From positions 2,728,001 to 2,792,000 of the forward strand of contig NZ_JAFCMM010000001.1 in NCBI RefSeq assembly GCF_018131225.1: a DNA stretch of 64,000 nucleotides, written 5' to 3'. Origin of the DNA: Bradyrhizobium sp. U87765 SZCCT0048. Its GTDB lineage: Bacteria; Pseudomonadota; Alphaproteobacteria; Rhizobiales; Xanthobacteraceae. The position numbers and the translations under genes are program-made. Each line of letters begins with the position of its first letter. The first letter of the stretch is position 1. Shown in pieces: positions 57,132 through 64,000 of the stretch. The notes under the pieces were generated by a model, which was not told the origin of the DNA, did not search any database, and saw nothing but the letters and a program-made list of their open reading frames with translations.

Positions 57132-57395
57132 TCAGGTTTCGGCCAGCGGGCCGGCCTTCTTTTCAAGCTTGTCGAGACGGGCCTTGAGGGCCTCGTTCTC
57201 CTCACGGGCGAGCCGCGCCATCTCCTTGACCGCCTCGAATTCCTCGCGCTTGACGAGATCGAGATCACGCAGGATGCGCTCTGCCTGATGCCGGAAGGCA
57301 CCCTCGACCTCGCGCTTGACGCCCTGCGCGGCGCCGGCGGCGTCGTTCATCAGCCGGGCCATTTCGTCAAAGAACCGGTTGGAGGTCTGGGTCAT
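57132..57395 (-). CDS. ubiK: UbiK-type accessory factor (BMFP)
   Basis: An 87-residue helical protein with the family opening MTQTSNRFFDEMARLMNDAAG and a C-terminal coiled coil (REEFEAVKEMARLAREENEALKARLDKLEKK). UbiK helps the aerobic ubiquinone biosynthesis complex. GAGGAG lies 7 nt before the ATG. It is divergent from the dienelactone hydrolase gene across 205 nt. No other ubi gene is close, which is usual for this gene. Confidence 0.88.
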   Translation of the reverse strand: MTQTSNRFFDEMARLMNDAAGAAQGVKREVEGAFRHQAERILRDLDLVKREEFEAVKEMARLAREENEALKARLDKLEKKAGPLAET

Positions 57396-57600
57396 CGCGA
57401 AGTCTCCTCATGCTGGCGTCCGACACAGCAAGCCGCCGCATCCAGGCGGCAAAATGGCGATGAAGGCCGCTCACTTCAAGTCGGATTTTCCGGAACGGCG
57501 CCCTCCCGGCGTCGTGTGACCGCCCCGGTCACACTTTCGCATCGCCATCTCTGCTATCCTGCGAATCCCGATGTGATTATTCAGCCGAAACGTTCCCATC

Positions 57601-58353
57601 ATGATCGAGCGCCAGATCGAAATTCCGTCGCAGGACGGCCGGATCACCACCTTCATCACCCATCCCGAACGTGGCGGCCCCCATCCGGTACTGCTGTTCT
57701 ACATGGATGCGCCGGGCATCCGCGAAGAGCTGCGCGACATGGCGCGGCGGCTCGCCGCCGTCGGCTATTATGTGGTGCTGCCGAACCTGTACCACCGCTC
57801 GAACGTGCTGGAGCTCGGCCCGATCCCGCAGGATCCCGCCTCGGACGAGCGCAAGCAGCTGTTCGAGCGGGTCTTCGCCCTGATGGCCTCCATCGACATT
57901 GCCAAGGTGATGGCCGACACCGACGCCCTGCTGGCGTTCGTCGATGCGGATCCGGCCGCGTCGAAGGGCCCGCTCGGGACGGTCGGCTACTGCATGAGCG
58001 GCCGCTACGCCATCAGCGCGGCGGCTCGCTACCCGGACCGGGTCGCGGCGGCGGCGTCGATCTACGGCACCCAGTTGATGACCGACCAGCCTGATAGCCC
58101 GCACCTCGCTGCGCGGCGAGCCCGGGCCGAATTCTATATCGCCTGTGCGGAGATCGATCATTACGTCCCGCTGGAGACCGTGGCACCGCTGCGCGCCTCC
58201 CTGCAGGAGGCCGGCGTCGCCGCCGAGGTCGAACTCTATCCCGCCGTCGAGCACGGCTTCGCCTTCCCGCAACGGGCGGCTTTCAACAAGGAAGCGGCGG
58301 AACGGCATTGGGAGCGGCTGTTCGCGCTTTACCGCCGCCGTCTGACGCCATAA
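57601..58353 (+). CDS. Dienelactone hydrolase family protein
   Basis: Alpha/beta hydrolase of the DLH type with a cysteine nucleophile in GYCMSGR (residue ~130) and histidine in VEHGF near residue 218. The acidic member is in the [10 protein letters not shown] region. The start ATG at 57601 gives [19 protein letters not shown]. It heads a plus-strand run: lgt starts 10 nt after its stop, then midA and pgeF. The substrate is not necessarily a chloroaromatic lactone; many such genes are of unknown role. Confidence 0.88.
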   Translation: MIERQIEIPSQDGRITTFITHPERGGPHPVLLFYMDAPGIREELRDMARRLAAVGYYVVLPNLYHRSNVLELGPIPQDPASDERKQLFERVFALMASIDIAKVMADTDALLAFVDADPAASKGPLGTVGYCMSGRYAISAAARYPDRVAAAASIYGTQLMTDQPDSPHLAARRARAEFYIACAEIDHYVPLETVAPLRASLQEAGVAAEVELYPAVEHGFAFPQRAAFNKEAAERHWERLFALYRRRLTP

Positions 58354-58363
58354 ACCGATACCG

Positions 58364-59188
58364 ATGTTTGCCATTGCCTTTCCGGTCTTCGATCCGATCG
58401 CGGTCAGTTTCGGACCGTTCGCCGTCCGCTGGTACGCGCTCGCCTATATCGGCGGCATCGTGCTCGGCTGGGTCTATGCCCGCGCCATCATCCGCAACGG
58501 CCGGCTGTGGGGCGGCACCTCGCCGATCACCCTGCTGGACATGGACGACTTCATCCTCTGGGTGACGTTCGGCATCATTCTCGGCGGCCGCACCGGTTAC
58601 GTGCTGTTCTACAACCTCGACTACTTCGCGCAGCACCCGGCCGAGATCATCGAGCTGTGGAAGGGCGGCATGTCGTTCCACGGCGGCTTCCTCGGCTGCG
58701 TCGTCGCGGTGCTGCTGTTCGGCTACCGCAGGGGCGTTTCGGTGCTGTCGCTCGGTGACATCACCTGCGCCGTCGGACCGATCGGCCTGTTCCTCGGCCG
58801 TATCGCCAACTTCATCAACGGCGAACTGTGGGGCCGCCCGGCCGACGTGCCCTGGGCGATGATTTTCCCGACCGGCGGCCCGAGCCCGCGGCACCCCAGC
58901 CAGCTCTATGAGGCCTCGCTCGAGGGCATCGTCCTGTTCGCGGTACTGGCGCTGCTGGTGCGCGGCGGGGCGCTGAAGCGCCCGGGCACGATCATCGGCG
59001 CCTTCGCGACGCTGTACGGTATCTTCCGCATTACCGGCGAATTCTTCCGCGAGCCCGATCCCCAGCTCGGCTTTTTGTGGGGCGGCCTGACCATGGGTAT
59101 GCTGCTGTCGGTGCCGATGATTCTTGCAGGGATCGCCTTCCTTGTGGTGGCATGGCGCCGCAAGCCGACGACCGCTCCGCAGGCTTAA
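58364..59188 (+). CDS. lgt: Prolipoprotein diacylglyceryl transferase Lgt
   Basis: Attaches diacylglycerol to the lipobox cysteine of prolipoproteins at the inner membrane. The signature [18 protein letters not shown] is complete, and [19 protein letters not shown] and the Arg in [12 protein letters not shown] are present. 274 residues with seven hydrophobic helices is normal. It begins 10 nt after the dienelactone hydrolase gene and is followed by midA after 16 nt. The lipoprotein near 63 kb is a candidate substrate. Confidence 0.96.
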   Translation: MFAIAFPVFDPIAVSFGPFAVRWYALAYIGGIVLGWVYARAIIRNGRLWGGTSPITLLDMDDFILWVTFGIILGGRTGYVLFYNLDYFAQHPAEIIELWKGGMSFHGGFLGCVVAVLLFGYRRGVSVLSLGDITCAVGPIGLFLGRIANFINGELWGRPADVPWAMIFPTGGPSPRHPSQLYEASLEGIVLFAVLALLVRGGALKRPGTIIGAFATLYGIFRITGEFFREPDPQLGFLWGGLTMGMLLSVPMILAGIAFLVVAWRRKPTTAPQA

Positions 59189-59204
59189 TATTCAAGGATC
59201 CCCC

Positions 59205-60368
59205 GTGCTCCCCAGCTCGCCCCTCGAGGCCGAGATCCGCAGACTGATCAAGTCCACCGGCCCGATGCCGGTGTGGCGCTATATGGAGCTGTGCCTCAGC
59301 CACCGGGAATACGGCTATTACATCGCCCGCGATCCCCTCGGCCGCGAAGGTGACTTCATCACCGCGCCGGAAGTCAGCCAGATGTTCGGCGAACTGCTGG
59401 GGCTGTGGGCCGCCTCGGTCTGGAAAGCCATGGGCGCACCGGGCACGGTACGCCTGATCGAGCTGGGGCCCGGCCGCGGCACCCTGATGATGGACGCGCT
59501 GCGCGCCATCCGCATCGTGCCGCCGTTCTACGCGGCCTGTCACGTCCATCTCGTCGAGATCAACGCCGCGCTGCGCGAGCGCCAGGGCAGCGCCCTCGAG
59601 GGCGTGAAGAACCTGCACTGGCACAACAGCATCGACGAGGTGCCGGAAGGCCCATCGATCATTTTCGCCAACGAGTATTTCGACGTGCTGCCTGTGCATC
59701 AGATGGTGCGCAAGGAGACCGGCTGGTACGAGCGCGTGGTCGAGATCGACCGCACCGACCGCCTCGCTTTCGGCACGGCGGCGGAACCGACGCCGCAATT
59801 CGAGGTGCTGCTGCCGCCGCTGGTGCGTGCCGCCCCGGTCGGCGCGGTGTTCGAATGGCGCCCGCCGACCGAAGCCATGAAGCTCGCGAACCGTGTGAAG
59901 ACCTCGGGGGGCGCCGCACTGATCATCGATTACGGTCACCTGCGCAGTGACGCCGGCGATACATTCCAGGCCATCGCCCGCCACAGCTTCGCCGATCCGC
60001 TGAAGAATGCCGGCCAGGTCGATGTCACCGCCCATGTCGACTTCCAGGCTCTTGCCCACGCCGCCGAGGATCTCGGCGCACGGGTGCACGGTCCGGTCGA
60101 GCAAGGCACGTTCCTGCGCCGGCTCGGCATCGAGACGCGCGCGCTGACATTGATGGCCAAGGCCTCGCCTCAGGTGTCCGAGGATATCGCCAACGGCCTG
60201 CAACGCCTGACCGACGCCGGCCATGGCGGCATGGGATCGCTGTTCAAGGCGATCGGCATTTCACATCCTGCACTGACCGAAATCGCCGGCCTCAGCGATC
60301 ATCCCGCGCCACCGGCGCCTGCCGCGTCGGCTCCGCCGGCGCAAGGCTCCGCGTCCGACGCGGACTGA
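59205..60368 (+). CDS. MidA/NDUFAF7-type SAM-dependent methyltransferase
   Basis: 387 residues, Methyltransf_28 family. The GTG at 59205 has AAGGA 7 nt upstream; the longer frame overlaps lgt. Family features: GYYIARDPLGREGDFITAPEVSQMFGELLG, the SAM-binding LIELGPGRGTLMMDALR, and ANEYFDVLPVHQM. Eukaryotic homologues methylate a complex I subunit, so a role in respiratory complex I assembly is plausible. It ends in an Ala/Pro-rich tail. Order lgt-midA-pgeF is conserved in many alphaproteobacteria. Confidence 0.92.
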   Translation: MLPSSPLEAEIRRLIKSTGPMPVWRYMELCLSHREYGYYIARDPLGREGDFITAPEVSQMFGELLGLWAASVWKAMGAPGTVRLIELGPGRGTLMMDALRAIRIVPPFYAACHVHLVEINAALRERQGSALEGVKNLHWHNSIDEVPEGPSIIFANEYFDVLPVHQMVRKETGWYERVVEIDRTDRLAFGTAAEPTPQFEVLLPPLVRAAPVGAVFEWRPPTEAMKLANRVKTSGGAALIIDYGHLRSDAGDTFQAIARHSFADPLKNAGQVDVTAHVDFQALAHAAEDLGARVHGPVEQGTFLRRLGIETRALTLMAKASPQVSEDIANGLQRLTDAGHGGMGSLFKAIGISHPALTEIAGLSDHPAPPAPAASAPPAQGSASDAD

Positions 60369-60445
60369 ACGCCTCATTTGCCGCGGAATTGCCTGTCATA
60401 GCGCACGCGATATCCGACCGACGCCGTCAGAAGAGAAGAGCCGGA

Positions 60446-61213
60446 ATGATCCTGACCTCCCCGCTGCTGTCCGCCGCCCCGGGCGTCCGCCACGCTTTCT
60501 TCACCCGTGAAGGCGGCGTTTCCGAAGGTATCTACGCCAGCCTCAACGGCGGCCTCGGCTCTAACGATGACCCCGCCCGCGTGACCGAAAATCGCCGACG
60601 CATGGCCGAGGCGCTGGGCGTCGCGCCATCGCATTTTCTCACGGCACATCAGGTGCATTCACCGGACGTCGCCGTCGTGACCGAGCCGTGGACGCTTGAG
60701 GCGCGGCCGAAGGTCGATGCGATCGTGACCGCGACGGCGGGTATCGCGATCGGCGTCAGCTCCGCCGACTGCGGCCCGATCCTGTTCGCCGACCCGCAGG
60801 CCCGGATCATCGGCGCTGCACATGCCGGCTGGCGCGGTGCGTTCACCGGCGTGCTGGAAGCGACGCTTGCGGAAATGGACAAGCTCGGCGCCGACCGCGG
60901 CCGCGTGGTCGCGGCGATCGGCCCGCTGATCCGCCAGCGAAGCTACGAGGTCGGTGAGGAGTTCGTCGGCCGCTTTGGCCGCGCCGACCCCGCCAACGCC
61001 GCATTCTTCGCGCCCGCGGAACGCACCGGCCACGCCATGTTCGACCTCGCCGGCTATATCCGCCTGCGGCTCGAGCGCGCCGGCGTACTGCTGATCGACG
61101 ATCCCGATATCTGCACCTACGAGGACGAGCGCTTCTTCAGCTATCGGCGCTCGGTGCACCAGTCCGAACCCGACTACGGACGCCACATCCACGGCATTGT
61201 GCTGGAAGACTGA
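60446..61213 (+). CDS. pgeF: Purine nucleoside phosphorylase / polyphenol oxidase family PgeF (YfiH)
   Basis: 255 residues of the YfiH/LACC1 fold, which binds zinc and can use purine nucleosides. Metal-binding residues lie in AHQVHS, SSADCGP and AAHAGWRGAF. The ATG at 60446 has AGAAGAG upstream; the frame extends 19 codons without family similarity. It follows midA by 77 nt. Older annotations call such proteins laccase-domain or peptidoglycan editing factors; the exact role is open. Confidence 0.92.
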   Translation: MILTSPLLSAAPGVRHAFFTREGGVSEGIYASLNGGLGSNDDPARVTENRRRMAEALGVAPSHFLTAHQVHSPDVAVVTEPWTLEARPKVDAIVTATAGIAIGVSSADCGPILFADPQARIIGAAHAGWRGAFTGVLEATLAEMDKLGADRGRVVAAIGPLIRQRSYEVGEEFVGRFGRADPANAAFFAPAERTGHAMFDLAGYIRLRLERAGVLLIDDPDICTYEDERFFSYRRSVHQSEPDYGRHIHGIVLED

Positions 61214-61259
61214 CCGCCCGTACCATCCTACAACCGAAGGCCAGACGAAAGGCCATCCC

Positions 61260-61841
61260 ATGCTGACGCTGTACTTGTCGCCGGGATCGAGCTCGATGGC
61301 GGTGCACATTGCCCTGCATGAAATCGGCGTGCCGTTCGAGGCACGGCCGCTGGCGTTCGCACGGCAGGAGCAGCGCGCGCCGGCGTTTCTCGCCATCAAT
61401 CCCGAAGGCAAGGTCCCGACAGTGGTGGTCGATGGCCGGCCGCTGACCGAGGTCGCCGGCATCCTGTTCTATCTCGCCAAGCGTTTTCCCGAAGCGGCCC
61501 TGCTGCCAGCCGACGACATCGAGACGGAAGCGCGCGCAGTCTCGTGGATGTCGTTCATCGCGGCCACGCTGCATCCGGCGCGCAAGCTCGGCCTCGACTA
61601 CGCGACGCAAGTCTATGGCATCGCCGACCAGCGCCTCGGCAACCGCGACTGGGTACTCGGCCGTTACTCGATCGTCGACATCCATCTCTTCCGCCTGTAC
61701 TGGCGACTGTTCAATTCGCTCAAACCGGCGCCGGGCACCTTCCCGCACCTCGATGCCCATCTCGAACGCATGCTCGCGCGCCCCGCGGTGAAGCAGACGC
61801 TGGAGACGGAAGCCGCCCTCGGCTTCGACCTGCCGCCCTAA
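61260..61841 (+). CDS. Glutathione S-transferase family protein
   Basis: 193 residues with an N-terminal thioredoxin-like domain (MLTLYLSPGSSSMAVHIALHEIGVPFE; NPEGKVPTVVVDG) and a helical C-terminal domain (NRDWVLGRYSIVDIHLF). The SPGS-type serine is the likely catalytic residue of beta-class members. The ATG at 61260 has AAAGG upstream; 46 nt after pgeF. Function is probably detoxification or disulfide chemistry with glutathione. A nucleotidyltransferase-like gene follows after 18 nt. Confidence 0.9.
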   Translation: MLTLYLSPGSSSMAVHIALHEIGVPFEARPLAFARQEQRAPAFLAINPEGKVPTVVVDGRPLTEVAGILFYLAKRFPEAALLPADDIETEARAVSWMSFIAATLHPARKLGLDYATQVYGIADQRLGNRDWVLGRYSIVDIHLFRLYWRLFNSLKPAPGTFPHLDAHLERMLARPAVKQTLETEAALGFDLPP

Positions 61842-61859
61842 CCACCCGCCCTGCGACAC

Positions 61860-62711
61860 ATGACCACCGCCGTGACCGATCCCATCCTCACCCGACTGAC
61901 CGATGCGCTCCGTCCCGTCGCGGGGCTGGTCGGACTGGCGCTCGGCGGCTCGCGCGCACGCGGCACGGCGACTGCCGCGTCCGACTACGATCTCGCGCTG
62001 TACTACGACGCCGCGGAACCGCTCGCGACCGACCAGCTCGGCGCCGCGCTCGCACCGCTGATCGACCACAATGCCGCGCCCACCATCACACCGCCCGGTG
62101 CGTGGGGCCCCTGGATCAATGGCGGCGCCTGGCTGTCGATCGACGGCCACAAGATCGACCTGCTCTACCGCGACCTTGCCCGGGTCCGCGCGATCATCGC
62201 CGACGGCAACGCCGGCACCGTGTCGATGGATTATCAGCCCGGACATCCGCACGGCTTCTGCTCGGCGATCTGGATCGGCGAGGTCGCGCTGTGTCGTCCG
62301 TTGCACGACCCGGCGCACGTCATCGGCGCACTCAAGGCGGAAGTCCTGCCCTATCCCGACACGCTGCGCGCCGCCATGCTCCGGCGGTTCGCCTGGGAAG
62401 TGGCGTTCAGCATCGACAACGCCGCCACGGCCCTCGCCCGCGGCGACCAGACCCACATCGCGGGCTGCGCCTATCGCGCGCTGAGCTGTCTTGCCCAGGT
62501 GCTGTTCGCGCTGAACGGCCGCTACCTCATCAACGAGAAGGGCGCGCTCGCCGAGGCCGCGACCTTCCCCGCGACCATCGCCGGCCTGCAGGACACGGTC
62601 GACGCCGTCTGGCGCGCCATCGGCGGGCGGGACTTTCCGGCCGCGATCGGGGGGCTGCGGGGCCTCGCCGCCGCAGGAGCCCGCCTGGTCGCCGACGCGG
62701 ACCTTGCCTGA
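61860..62711 (+). CDS. Nucleotidyltransferase-domain protein
   Basis: 283 residues with the NT superfamily signature LALGGSRARGT...SDYDLALYY near the N-terminus, the Gly-Ser and paired Asp residues that hold metal and NTP. The C-terminal helical half (WEVAFSIDNAATALARGD) suggests a DUF4037 or kanamycin-nucleotidyltransferase-like type. It may adenylate a small molecule or a protein. It starts 18 nt after the GST gene. No toxin or antitoxin partner is seen next to it. Confidence 0.82.
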   Translation: MTTAVTDPILTRLTDALRPVAGLVGLALGGSRARGTATAASDYDLALYYDAAEPLATDQLGAALAPLIDHNAAPTITPPGAWGPWINGGAWLSIDGHKIDLLYRDLARVRAIIADGNAGTVSMDYQPGHPHGFCSAIWIGEVALCRPLHDPAHVIGALKAEVLPYPDTLRAAMLRRFAWEVAFSIDNAATALARGDQTHIAGCAYRALSCLAQVLFALNGRYLINEKGALAEAATFPATIAGLQDTVDAVWRAIGGRDFPAAIGGLRGLAAAGARLVADADLA

Positions 62712-62965
62712 CGCCGCCAGCGCGAACCTCATCCACAACAGCCGTTCGAATCCGGATCAAATTCGAGCCGTGTTCGAGACTTGTTCGAGCTTTGATCTGG
62801 TTGCCCCGGTAACCTTGTCCGCCGCCTGCCCTAGACGTTAATGGATTTTAACGATATCGCTCGGGCATACCGGTGACGATGCCCAAGGGGGTGTCCCGCC
62901 GGTCCGGTGGACGGTCGGGACATCGCGGCATGACAGGGCAAGGCGAATCAGGGCGGCTGGCAGCC

Positions 62966-63589
62966 ATGTGCGGGATCCGCAACTGGATTCGGCTGGCGCT
63001 GTTGCTCCTTGTCGCCGGCATGGTGGCCGGTTGCGCCGGTGGCCCCGCCGGTAACGCCCAGGGCCCGATGGCGGCGATGGCCGCAATGCCGGTTTCAACC
63101 GGTGGCGCCAACACCGTCAGCTTCGATTCCATCGATGGTCCGCCGCCCCAGGTGTTCGATCGCTTCGTGCGGGTGCTCGACAGCGAGGCCCAGTCCCGCG
63201 GCGTGACCGTCGTTTCCCGCGATGGCGCCGCAGGCTACCGCGTGCGCAGCTATCTGGCCGCCCAGGTGCGCGGCGGCCGCACCACGATCGCGTGGGTCTG
63301 GGACGTCTACGACCGCAACCAGAACCGCGCGCTGCGCCTGACCGGCGAGGAAGCCGGCGGCAAAGCCGGCCAGGATGCCTGGGCCGTGGCCGACGAGGCG
63401 CTGCTGCGCCGGATCGCCCAGACCGGGCTGATCAGCCTGTCGGGCTTCGTCAATGGAACCGCGCCGACCGAGGTGCCCGAGCCCGCCCTGCCCGCCCAAG
63501 CCGGCCCGGCCATCGCATCCGCCGAGGGGATAAACGATGGCGCTACCACCGCTGGTGGTGGCCTGGCCCTCAGCTTCAGCGCCCATTAA
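62966..63589 (+). CDS. Putative lipoprotein
   Basis: The ATG at 62966 gives [23 protein letters not shown], a good lipoprotein signal with lipobox VAGC (Cys about residue 23), so it is probably lipidated and anchored to the membrane. The frame opens upstream to 62873, but those residues are Gly/Arg-rich and do not look like a signal. The mature protein starts Gly/Ala-rich ([17 protein letters not shown]), then a globular part with [15 protein letters not shown] and [11 protein letters not shown]. No family is recognised. An inverted repeat GTTAA-N6-TTAAC (62837-62852) lies upstream. Lgt at 58.4 kb would modify it. Confidence 0.75.
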   Translation: MCGIRNWIRLALLLLVAGMVAGCAGGPAGNAQGPMAAMAAMPVSTGGANTVSFDSIDGPPPQVFDRFVRVLDSEAQSRGVTVVSRDGAAGYRVRSYLAAQVRGGRTTIAWVWDVYDRNQNRALRLTGEEAGGKAGQDAWAVADEALLRRIAQTGLISLSGFVNGTAPTEVPEPALPAQAGPAIASAEGINDGATTAGGGLALSFSAH

Positions 63590-63770
63590 CCGCGGGCATT
63601 GCGGCCACCTGATTTTGCGCCGGAAAACGCCCTGCGACGTATTGCCAGTCCGGCATGCTCCTTGCTATGCCCTCGCTCGCCCCGGCGGTAGCCCGGCGCG
63701 GTTTGAGCCACTTCGGATACGGCTGCGTATGTTGAACACCATCGCCACAATGACACGGGGAGAAGCGTCG

Positions 63771-64000
63771 ATGTCGGCGAAGAACGGGGCCATCAAACTC
63801 GTCGCCGGAAACTCCAACCCCGCCCTGGCGGAAGCGATCGCGGCCTTCCTCGGCCAGCCGCTGACCAAGGCCATCGTCCGGCGCTTCGCCGACATGGAAG
63901 TGTTCGTCGAGATTCAGGAAAACGTGCGCGGCTCGGATGTCTTCATCATCCAGTCGACGTCGTATCCGGCCAACGACCACCTGATGGAGCTCCTGATCAT
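63771..64000 (+). CDS. prs: Ribose-phosphate pyrophosphokinase, N-terminal part (runs off window)
   Basis: Makes PRPP from ribose-5-phosphate and ATP for nucleotide, histidine and tryptophan synthesis. Only about 76 codons are in the window; the frame continues past the edge. Visible family segments are [48 protein letters not shown]. The start at 63771 ([10 protein letters not shown]) with GGGGAG upstream matches the family; an in-frame ATG 14 codons earlier is less likely. Upstream gap of 181 nt holds its promoter. Confidence 0.95.
   Translation, partial: MSAKNGAIKLVAGNSNPALAEAIAAFLGQPLTKAIVRRFADMEVFVEIQENVRGSDVFIIQSTSYPANDHLMELLI

Overview
The window is chromosomal DNA of high G+C content with mostly core genes. 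Gene content, gene order and protein features point to an alphaproteobacterium of the Hyphomicrobiales, most likely Nitrobacteraceae (the Bradyrhizobium / Rhodopseudomonas / Afipia group). Supporting signs are the dnaG-rpoD and rplY-pth-ychF clusters, carA and carB split by other genes, a PdhS-like cell-cycle kinase, tandem phasins, and a tRNA-His with A73 and no encoded G-1. Genus-level assignment is inference. I saw no prophage, insertion sequence, CRISPR array, rRNA or conjugation gene.

Layout. 1-6.8 kb: msrB, small unknown proteins, a DUF4112 protein, a peptidoglycan amidase, a membrane cyclase that joins a cytochrome-b-like anchor, a [2Fe-2S] domain and a class III cyclase, a LysE exporter and a lytic transglycosylase. 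6.9-11.8 kb: rpoD and dnaG on the minus strand. 11.4-19.8 kb: amino-acid and acyl-CoA metabolism, two AMP-forming ligases, a second LysE exporter, a GatB/YqeY protein and a GT39-type glycosyltransferase. 20-29 kb: carA, dps, a methyltransferase, a divergent ArsR/MFS pair with a double operator, carB and greA. 29-38 kb: DoxX, Lrp, trxB, LysR, a copper ATPase with its CsoR regulator, and a MHYT-PAS-GGDEF-EAL protein. 38-44 kb: an orphan ParA-like ATPase with a perfect palindrome upstream, a GYF-RDD membrane protein, a cytochrome c, tRNA-His and two phasins. 44-52.5 kb: a 1196-residue PdhS-like kinase, unknown small proteins, an alginate-lyase-family protein and two MaoC proteins. 52.5-64 kb: ychF-pth-rplY, a Bug-type solute receptor, a broken YdeI gene, ubiK, then a tight plus-strand run of dienelactone hydrolase, lgt, midA, pgeF, GST and nucleotidyltransferase, a lipoprotein, and the 5' end of prs.

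How genes connect. dnaG and rpoD form the replication/transcription-initiation cluster, and a perfect TTAA-N7-TTAACC (CtrA-type) box lies between them. PdhS-like kinases act upstream of DivK/CtrA, so a cell-cycle link is plausible but not shown. CsoR and CopA form a copper-resistance unit with a shared operator. The cyclase and the GGDEF/EAL protein are candidate second-messenger nodes sensing membrane redox or gas state.

The least ordinary signals are: a 74-nt tRNA-shaped sequence with a complete cloverleaf but abnormal loops (22843-22916); DnaG with all four zinc ligands replaced; the redox-type cyclase; the palindrome in front of the orphan ParA; an 18-codon upstream ORF with its own Shine-Dalgarno before the Bug receptor; and an apparently orphan terminated transcript between lysR and copA. 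I found no multi-gene defence or biosynthetic system in this window.
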